A DNA stretch of 12,173 nt, from positions 1-12,173 of the forward strand of contig JAICIG010000234.1 of assembly GCA_025924495.1 (NCBI GenBank). Reading direction: 5' to 3'. This stretch comes from Pirellulales bacterium. GTDB taxonomy: Bacteria > Planctomycetota > Planctomycetia > Pirellulales > JAICIG01. Shown here piece after piece: positions 6,554-12,173 of this stretch. Below the pieces are notes generated by a model that was given only the letters and a program-made list of their open reading frames with translations, did not search any database and had not been told where the DNA came from. Numbering within the stretch: position 1 is the stretch's first letter; every line of letters begins with the position of its first letter. A program made the translations under genes and the position numbers.

Positions 6554-6582
6554 TTAAGTGCGGAGATCGATGCCATCCATGC
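6512..6582. repeat. Imperfect inverted repeat, 15-bp arms
   Basis: GCACGGATGGCATCG (6512-6526) and CGATGCCATCCATGC (6568-6582) are reverse complements at 14 of 15 positions, separated by 41 bases. The arms lie over the 3' end of the minus-strand frame ending at 6554. The spacing is too large for a standard terminator. Confidence 0.45.
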
Positions 6583-6961
6583 GTCGAGCGGAGATTGGAT
6601 GGAGCGGTCTGCCGGGAAGACCAGCCAGGACATGCGCTTCCCTGCCGGCGGTGCTGTTAGCCGAACCGCAGCCTTGTGGCGGCCCAGAGTGTGCGGGTGG
6701 TAACTGCAGCCAAGAGGCAATGCAACGAGGCGCCTTGCCCTGCGCGTTGGGCTCCGCTAGCGGGAACTCCTTCCGCCAGCCGTCAGCGAATTTGGCGTCT
6801 GGAGCGGCGTCGGCTGACGTGCGCTCCGCGCTCTCTGAGTCGTTCTCGTCGGCGGCAACAGCGGCAGTTGTCGTAGTCGACTGCATCGCGATGCCGTTCA
6901 TTAGTAAGATGCTGCCGAGGAGACACAATTGCCGGAAGTTGAGCACAACGTCGCAACGCAT
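6554..6961 (-). CDS. Secreted protein of unknown function, probably frameshifted in its 3' half
   Basis: ATG 6961 is a confident start: a perfect AAGGAGG (6968-6974 on the minus strand) lies 6 bases upstream. The 135-residue product begins MRCDVVLNFRQLCLLGSILL, a signal peptide with cleavage probably around residues 25-38. An acidic, Ser/Ala-rich segment follows (ADENDSESAERTSADAAPDA), then FADGWRKEFPLAEPNAQGKA. After about residue 80 the frame turns into an atypical Gly/Pro/Ser/Arg-rich string. A second minus-strand frame, from about 6720 to 6496, reads more like protein (SWLVFPADRSIQSPLDAWMA, SISALKALRGQAARGDAIRA), suggesting a frameshift near 6720. I do not recognise the family. It is divergent from the gene at 7395, and a TATACT lies at about 7022-7027 on the minus strand as a possible -10 element. 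Confidence 0.5.
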   Translation of the reverse strand: MRCDVVLNFRQLCLLGSILLMNGIAMQSTTTTAAVAADENDSESAERTSADAAPDAKFADGWRKEFPLAEPNAQGKAPRCIASWLQLPPAHSGPPQGCGSANSTAGREAHVLAGLPGRPLHPISARRMDGIDLRT

Positions 6962-7194
6962 TTCCAACCTCCTTTTTTACACGCCTCGGAAATGGCGCCG
7001 ACTCGAGCCTCTTTGCCGCTTCACAGTATATTGTCCTTGCGAGTCGAGATCACGGCAAATCGACTTCGTTGACGGTTGTTTTTAGAACTCGGCTCATAAA
7101 AAAAGCAGACAGTCAACTTTCTTGCGGCGGAGAACATCGCTTCAAGCCTTGGCCTTGCAGGCGGCGGCCGAATGCAGGGCGACGAATGCTGCGC

Positions 7195-7253
7195 AATGCC
7201 GTGATCTAACGGCTGACTGGGGACCACAGAAAGGATAAGTGTCTGAACTCTCC
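7195..7253 (+). repeat. 59-bp repeat, copy A
   Basis: This segment starts AATGCCGTGATCTAACGG and ends GTGTCTGAACTCTCC. It matches 8529-8587 in the same orientation and equal length, at 51 of 59 positions by eye. It ends 141 bases upstream of ATG 7395. The AAAGGAT followed by GTG TCT GAA CTC TCC resembles a ribosome binding site and start; here that frame stays open through the downstream gene. Confidence 0.75.
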
Positions 7254-7394
7254 TGGCAGTCTTCGTTCGACGCAGCCGCCATCGCGAGCGATTCTGCTTT
7301 CTGCCGAAGTAAGAGTGGATTGCCGGTAGTTATTCGCATAAGCTGCCGCTTGTTGGCGCCCCTATCTCAACTCCCGGTTTCAAGGAGATGCGAC

Positions 7395-8075
7395 ATGTTT
7401 GGCAATCAACGGGCGACGTTTTGTCTGGCCTCAGTGTTGCTTTTAGGTCCGGCTGGCGCGATTTCCGCCCAAGTCCCGCCGATTAAGTTTACCGGTGGAA
7501 TTCAACGCGCTCCGGAAGCTATCAGGATCAATCTGCTGGCAGAGCCGGAGGTGCAAGAAGATCTGAACCTCGACAAGGAGCAGAGGGCAAAAGCCATGTC
7601 TGTCGTGGAGCAGCTGCGCAGCCTCGTGAAGAACCCATTGTCGCCCGAAGAACTTCGAAAAAGTCCAAAGGAACAGGATTTACTGCTACAAGACAGGTTA
7701 GATGCCAACGTCCAAGAGGTGACCAAACTCCTGAATAAAGATCAATCAGAGCGCCTAGATCAAATTGCCCTCCAGGTGCGCATCCCCGAATCACTGTTTC
7801 TGGATGAACATGTCGCCATGGAACTAAAGCTGACCGACCAACAGCGACAGCAGTTGCTAAAAGCATATGATGAAATGGCGGTGAAAGATGGAAAGATCGA
7901 GTTCGGTCCGGAAAGGGGCCAGAAGCTAACCGAGTTACGGAAGGAATGGACCGAAAACAGTCTCGCCGTGCTGAGCGACGAGCAGCGCGCCCTGTTCGAG
8001 AAGATGCAAGGGAATAAGATTACTTTGCAGCGGGGCGCGGGAGTTAATTTCCAGCGCAGCCGCAGGCGCCGATAG
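7395..8075 (+). CDS. Secreted helical protein with LTxxQ-like motifs
   Basis: ATG 7395 is chosen because AAGGAG (7382-7387) precedes it by 7 bases and a signal peptide starts there. The frame itself is open from GTG 7239 upstream, which would give a 278-residue product with a non-signal-like N-terminus. The 226-residue protein begins MFGNQRATFCLASVLLLGPA with cleavage near GAISA-QV (residue 25). The rest is highly charged and helical. It has recurring L(T/S/N)xxQ turns: LNLDKEQ (57-63), LLNKDQ (102-107), LKLTDQQRQQLL (144-155) and LAVLSDEQRALF (180-191). This pattern is that of periplasmic LTxxQ proteins of the CpxP/Spy type, metal- or stress-related chaperone-like proteins; planctomycetes encode many uncharacterised relatives. 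The tail RSRRRR is strongly basic. Function beyond export is not shown. Confidence 0.75.
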   Translation: MFGNQRATFCLASVLLLGPAGAISAQVPPIKFTGGIQRAPEAIRINLLAEPEVQEDLNLDKEQRAKAMSVVEQLRSLVKNPLSPEELRKSPKEQDLLLQDRLDANVQEVTKLLNKDQSERLDQIALQVRIPESLFLDEHVAMELKLTDQQRQQLLKAYDEMAVKDGKIEFGPERGQKLTELRKEWTENSLAVLSDEQRALFEKMQGNKITLQRGAGVNFQRSRRRR

Positions 8076-8155
8076 TCAGCTTTCTCGCCTACAAAGGCAC
8101 ATAGAAGGGGCGAGGAGTCGGGACCCTTCGTCGTTGTGGCGCCACCGGCGCACAG

Positions 8156-8518
8156 TCAGCGCGGAGACCAAAAAGCGCTCGGTTGCCGGAGTTTCGACTC
8201 GACTTCTCGCCGCAGCTCGGCCAGTTCGCCATGCACGCTCTGCGGTTCTGACGCGAAGGGCTGGCGCCAGCGCTGGAGCAACTCAGGGAGGCCGGCGTCG
8301 ATGGCGGCCGAGAAGGTGGCGTAACTGGGACTGTCGATGAAGACGGGGCCGCAGAACCCGCCATAGCCGTACTGCAAGGTCGTGCTTAGCCGGAAAAGCC
8401 CATCTTCGCACAAATCGAGATTTGTTGCCTTTGCCGAAATCTTAGCCGCTAGCACCGCGTAATTAGGCGAAGGAAAAGCGACACCGGCCCCCGAGCGCGG
8501 CCCCGCACAACGCCCCAA
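8156..8518 (-). pseudogene. Conserved-looking minus-strand gene or gene fragment, unknown function
   Basis: The minus-strand frame ending at TGA 8156-8158 reads like real protein over its C-terminal 85 residues: CEDGLFRLSTTLQYGYGGFC, GPVFIDSPSYATFSAAIDAG, LPELLQRWRQPFASEPQSVH, GELAELRREVESKLRQPSAF. Aromatic and glycine placement, an amphipathic final helix and codon pattern favour coding. There is no ATG; only TTG 8518 or internal GTG codons are available and no ribosome binding site is visible. The first 20 residues (GRCAGPRSGAG) look non-coding. The 59-bp repeat copy B starts 11 bases upstream, so the original 5' end may have been removed. It is convergent with the gene at 7395. I have a vague memory of similar proteins in planctomycete accessory DNA but cannot name the family. 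Confidence 0.4.
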
Positions 8519-8528
8519 CTCCCTATAG

Positions 8529-8587
8529 AATGCCGTGGTCTAAAGGCCGACTGGGAATCACATAAAGGAGGAGTGTCTGAACTCTCC
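8529..8587 (+). repeat. 59-bp repeat, copy B
   Basis: It starts AATGCCGTGGTCTAAAGG and ends GTGTCTGAACTCTCC, aligned without gaps to copy A at 7195-7253. It lies 41 bases upstream of ATG 8629. AAAGGAGG followed closely by GTG TCT GAA CTC TCC again looks like a ribosome binding site and start, but here the frame stops after six codons (TGA at 8591-8593). Confidence 0.75.
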
Positions 8588-8628
8588 CACTGAAGCACAT
8601 TAGCCGCGGGCACGCGGGAAAAACTCGC

Positions 8629-11600
8629 ATGAACCGGTCTGGTTGGTTAAGCTCACGAGCAGCGCGGGGGGCCATCGGGCAACGCAGGAGATCCTGCCGC
8701 CTGTTCGCATGGGGGAGAACATTAATGCTGTCGTTAACGTTTTCGTTGCTCGTCAGCTTTTCTGCGGCGGCAAACGAGCCGGCGACGCAGCTCTCGGGCA
8801 CAATCGTCACTGTGGAGGGCAAGCCTGTGCCGGGCGCTACCGTAGTGGTGGCCGAAGGCGGCCTGGTCAGCCGCACGATCGCGCGAAATGATCCGGTTGC
8901 TGCGCCTAAATCGCCTGACGTGCTGGCTGAGGGCATGAGCGATGAGTCGGGCAAGTTCAACATCTCACTACCGGACGAGGCGCCCGAGTCTGCCTCGTGG
9001 AGAACGCGGCTGACGGTCTGGGCGTATCATCCCAAGTTTGCGCTCGCGGTGCGGCTGATCGACCGCGATTGGCCGCGAGCCGGCTTGCCGCTGAAGCTTG
9101 TGTTGCCCGCCGCCGCGTCGGTGCGATTTAAGGTGACCGATGCCGACTTTCAATCCGTGGCACACGCGCGTATCGCGCCACTGCGAGTGGTCGGCCATTT
9201 GGCGCCCGAGGCGCTGACGGCGCAGCTCGTCGCCGAAACCGACGCTAAGGGGCAAGCGACGTTGGCGCGCGTCGTGCCGGAGGAATTGGAGACTGTAGGC
9301 GTCGAGCACCAGGCGCTTGGGGCGCAATGGCTCGGCCTGCCCGCGCAGGGTCGCGAGAAGATCGTGCTGCTTAAGTTGGCCTCGGTCGGTCGGCTAACAG
9401 GCCGTCTCGTGGCGGACGATCCGCGTGTAGTCGCGCGGCGAAGGCTGCAATTCGCCACATGGCAGATTCCTGGAGATGAACACGCGCGCGGAGGGCTGGC
9501 TGATGTCGTGACCGACGAAGAGGGCAACTACGAGGCGCCAGCCATTGCCACAGGCAGCCTGAGCTTTGAAATGCTCGCGGGCCCTGAGCCTGGTTACCTG
9601 AGCCCGCAGACGACCGGACCTGCGGTCGAGGCGGGCCAGACGACGTCCTTCGAGATATCGCTGCGCCGGGCGGCGCCGGTCCTCTTGGATGTTCGCGACC
9701 AAGAGAGCGGGATGCCCGTCGCCGGCGTGCGCCTTTCTATGAGGCGGAGCTCAGCAGATGCGGCGATCGGCGACACGGACGCCTCGGGTCGCCTCCGCCT
9801 CCACATGCTGCCCGGCATTGTATCGCCCAGGCCGATTCGCATTCCGTCTCCTTATTACGATTCGGGGTCTCCTTGGGGGGCGGAGATTCCGGAGAGCACG
9901 GATGATGTGTCTCTGCAGGCCATCGAACTTGCGCGGGGCGTTACGGTGCGCGGTCGCGTGGTCGACGACAATGAGCGTCCGCTCGCCGGAGCGGAGGTGG
10001 TCGGCTTCTGGAAGCGGTTGGGCAGATTTAACGAACTTGTCCACATGTGGACGAATGCGCGCGGCGAGTTCACCCTCGACGCTATTCCCGCGCAAGCCGA
10101 GGTCTGGCTCTGGGCCAGCCATGGGGAAGCGACCAGTATCGAACCCGTCGTAGCCCAAGGAGGCGGCGAGCCCGTCACATTGATCGCCCGCAAAAAGCCG
10201 GGAGTCTCGCTGGAAGGACGTGTTGTCGACCCTACAGGGCAGCCGATGGCCGGCGCAGCCGTCCGCGTCTCGGCGAACCAACGCCAATTGGCCAACGGCG
10301 GCGGAAGCATCGACTTGGGCTTACTGCTTTTCGACGGCGCCGATCGGCTCATTACCGACGCCGACGGGCGGTTCCGCACGCCGCGCTGCTTGCGCCCCAA
10401 CGCGGCCTATTCGCTTCAGGTCGAAGCGCCGGGCCAGTTCTCCTGTGATACCGAGGCGATCGAGCCCGCTACCTGGCATACGACGCAATTCGCCGACGTT
10501 GTGCTGCATCGCTCGCCCGGACTGTGCGCAGTAAAAGGCCGCGTGATCGACCGCCAGGGGCGTACGGTGGCGGGCGCGACGGTCTGGCATTCCGGCGATG
10601 GCCCGCGTCGTACTGAAACGACAACAGACAACGAAGGGCGATTCCAACTCGGCGGCGTCTACGAGGCGCCTGCGATTCTTTTCGTCCGGAAAGAGGGCTT
10701 TCGACTGCAAGGCGCCCGGATCGCCCCGACAGGCGAACGCTGCCAGATTGAACTCCGAGGCGTCGACGAGCCGTCCGCAGCCATGACCACTTTGCCGCCG
10801 GAGCTGCCGTTGGAGGAACAACGCAAGCTGGCGATCTCGCTTGTCGAACCGCTCCTGCCGATACTGCATGTCTCGCCGTTCACGAACGAGCACACGAACA
10901 TGCTTAGGATCGTTGCCCGGGCCGATCCCGCCCGGGCACTGGAAATTGCCGACAAGGTGCTGACCAATTCCGCATTCAAGAATCTTGCCCGCCAGGCGGC
11001 TGCGCTGGCATTGGCGCCCACCGACTTCGAGGAAGGGCGGGCCGTCATCGCCCTCATCGACCAGCCGTGGTCCCGCGTGGAGACATGCGTCTTCGCGAGC
11101 GACGAGTTGATCGACGGGCCGCGCGAGCGCAGGACTACGCTGCTCGACGAGGCGCTGCTGCACGCTCGGACCGAAACCAAACCGGGCTTAAGGGCGAGAG
11201 AGCTGGGGCGAATCGCGGTGCGCTGGCTCGACTTGGGAGAGCGCGAGCGCGGCATCGCGCTGCTGCGCGAAGGTCAAGCGTTGGCCGAGGCGCTGCCGGC
11301 CCCGGATGACATCGAGATGCGTCAGTCCGGCCATCGTGGAGCGTTCGCGGGCGCGTTGGCACGCATTGACGGGCCGGCGGCGCTGCGTCTGATCGAGGGC
11401 TTTAGCGGAGACCGGCTCAATAATGTTCGGACCGACGTAGCGCGCGGGCTGGCAGACCACGATCCGGTCGAAGCGGAGCGGCTATTCAGGCTGATCAAGT
11501 CGCCGCCGGTGGATCCCCGAATGCGTCTGGCTCCGTTGCAGCGAATGGCCGCAGCCGATGCCGAGCGGGCGGCGCGCCTGGCGCGGACCTATCTCGACCC

Positions 11601-12015
11601 GTGCGAACGGGCCTTTGCCTTGGGGACCGTCGCCCACGGCCTGACGGCCAAAGATCGCGACTCCGCCGTGCGACTGATGGAAGAAGCATATAGTCTACTC
11701 GACCGCGCACGCCAGCTCGGTCCGACGCACTATGTTTACCAAGATCCAGCCCTCACGGCCGCGGCATTGTTGTCGACCGTCGAAAAGATCGATCCCGCGC
11801 GGGTCGAAGAATACTTCTGGCGCGCGCTTTCGCTGCGCGATCTGTTTGGGATTCTCCGCCGGCGGCGCAGGAAGGTCGGGCATCGCTTGCTGCAGGTGCG
11901 AAAGCCGGGCATTTTTTCGCTCCTGCAGAGGGGCGATGGGCCGCCCCCCGACGTGCTAGAGCGCCCGCGGTTGTCGAGACGGATGATGCCAATAAGGGCC
12001 TTGCACTCCATTTAG
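8629..12015 (+). CDS. Large secreted protein with repeated carboxypeptidase-regulatory-like domains and a helical C-terminal region
   Basis: The 1128-residue protein has an Arg-rich N-region (RRRSCRLFAWGR) and a hydrophobic core at about 33-47 with cleavage near SAAA-NEP, so it is exported. Residue M33 (8725) has a better ribosome binding site (GGGGAG), but starting there would remove the basic n-region; ATG 8629 is kept. Beta-sandwich domains with the hallmark GxVxDxxGxPxxGAxV pattern begin near 52 (GTIVTVEGKPVPGATVVV), 350 (VRDQESGMPVAGVRLSM), 437 (RGRVVDDNERPLAGAEVV), 525 (EGRVVDPTGQPMAGAAVRV) and 631 (KGRVIDRQGRTVAGATV), each followed by TDxxGRF-type turns. From about 720 to 1050 an all-helical, TPR/HEAT-like repeat region follows (ARALEIADKVL, AERLFRLIK, AERAARLARTYLDP). 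No catalytic site is evident; binding or scaffolding is inferred. The last 50 residues are oddly Arg-rich (LRRRRRKVGHRLL) and suggest a frameshift near 11845. Confidence 0.85.
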   Translation: MNRSGWLSSRAARGAIGQRRRSCRLFAWGRTLMLSLTFSLLVSFSAAANEPATQLSGTIVTVEGKPVPGATVVVAEGGLVSRTIARNDPVAAPKSPDVLAEGMSDESGKFNISLPDEAPESASWRTRLTVWAYHPKFALAVRLIDRDWPRAGLPLKLVLPAAASVRFKVTDADFQSVAHARIAPLRVVGHLAPEALTAQLVAETDAKGQATLARVVPEELETVGVEHQALGAQWLGLPAQGREKIVLLKLASVGRLTGRLVADDPRVVARRRLQFATWQIPGDEHARGGLADVVTDEEGNYEAPAIATGSLSFEMLAGPEPGYLSPQTTGPAVEAGQTTSFEISLRRAAPVLLDVRDQESGMPVAGVRLSMRRSSADAAIGDTDASGRLRLHMLPGIVSPRPIRIPSPYYDSGSPWGAEIPESTDDVSLQAIELARGVTVRGRVVDDNERPLAGAEVVGFWKRLGRFNELVHMWTNARGEFTLDAIPAQAEVWLWASHGEATSIEPVVAQGGGEPVTLIARKKPGVSLEGRVVDPTGQPMAGAAVRVSANQRQLANGGGSIDLGLLLFDGADRLITDADGRFRTPRCLRPNAAYSLQVEAPGQFSCDTEAIEPATWHTTQFADVVLHRSPGLCAVKGRVIDRQGRTVAGATVWHSGDGPRRTETTTDNEGRFQLGGVYEAPAILFVRKEGFRLQGARIAPTGERCQIELRGVDEPSAAMTTLPPELPLEEQRKLAISLVEPLLPILHVSPFTNEHTNMLRIVARADPARALEIADKVLTNSAFKNLARQAAALALAPTDFEEGRAVIALIDQPWSRVETCVFASDELIDGPRERRTTLLDEALLHARTETKPGLRARELGRIAVRWLDLGERERGIALLREGQALAEALPAPDDIEMRQSGHRGAFAGALARIDGPAALRLIEGFSGDRLNNVRTDVARGLADHDPVEAERLFRLIKSPPVDPRMRLAPLQRMAAADAERAARLARTYLDPCERAFALGTVAHGLTAKDRDSAVRLMEEAYSLLDRARQLGPTHYVYQDPALTAAALLSTVEKIDPARVEEYFWRALSLRDLFGILRRRRRKVGHRLLQVRKPGIFSLLQRGDGPPPDVLERPRLSRRMMPIRALHSI

Positions 12016-12158
12016 AGGGGTAACATTGGCCCTTGTTTCCTATTGTAGAAGCCGCCGGTTGATGGGCTGAGATCAGGATGCTGCCGTGCCCTCGCGCGTA
12101 GAGGGGGCCGGCCAGGCGCCGCGACCGCTGCCCCGCCATGGGCGCCAGCCGCCGGCTA

Positions 12159-12173
12159 GCAAGACCGGCTTGC
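12159..12173. repeat. Small hairpin at the right edge
   Basis: GCAAG and CTTGC flank ACCGG at the very end of the window. It lies about 145 bases after the large gene's stop codon and is followed by no visible sequence, so its role cannot be judged. The minus strand is open across 11753-12173 but has no recognisable family. Confidence 0.3.

Noticed and set aside
10321..11163. Minus-strand open frame of 280 codons
   Set aside because: It is a mirror of the GC-rich large gene on the plus strand, with no signal peptide, motif or start site of its own.
1..12173. Possible defence, CRISPR or biosynthetic system
   Set aside because: No nuclease, helicase, methyltransferase, toxin-antitoxin pair, repeat-spacer array or biosynthetic enzyme could be recognised in any frame.

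Overview
The window looks like chromosomal DNA of a planctomycete, probably of the Pirellulales type. This rests on family content: a DUF1573 surface protein, a sialidase-like secreted protein start, a very large secreted protein with repeated carboxypeptidase-regulatory-like (CarboxypepD_reg-type) domains, and a two-domain protein with a C-terminal module that I recall mainly from planctomycetes. Many genes begin with signal peptides, and Shine-Dalgarno sites are strong for some genes and absent for others. No rRNA, complete tRNA or CRISPR array is visible.

Layout. From 1 to about 6,960 every supportable gene lies on the minus strand. In order: the 5' end of a sialidase-like secreted protein leaving the window (1-293); a full-length DDE transposase gene killed by two point nonsense codons (754-1686); a membrane-anchored DUF1573 protein (2116-3375); a heavily decayed IS5-type transposase (3598-4215); a 121-residue secreted protein (4392-4757); a 236-residue two-domain, possibly DNA-binding protein (5020-5730); the 3' end of an IS66-type element with its terminal GTAAGCG (5909-6178); a 32-bp perfect palindrome with flanking repeat units exactly where the IS66 fragment stops (6174-6232); and a secreted protein whose 3' half looks frameshifted (6554-6961). 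From 7,195 the plus strand takes over: a secreted helical LTxxQ-like protein (7395-8075) and the 1128-residue multidomain secreted protein (8629-12015). Between them a minus-strand gene fragment is visible (8156-8518). Upstream of each of the two plus-strand genes lies a copy of a 59-bp repeat.

Interpretation. This is an accessory stretch: remains of three different insertion sequences, plus a palindrome that may mark a fourth element, lie among genes for exported or surface proteins. The DUF1573 gene is visibly less GC-rich than the large gene at 8629-12015, which fits separate histories. I see no operon linking the genes into one pathway; gaps between genes are mostly 200-450 bases. I did not find a convincing new defence or metabolic system. 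The most unusual non-coding signals are the palindrome cluster at 6174-6232 and the 59-bp repeat pair.
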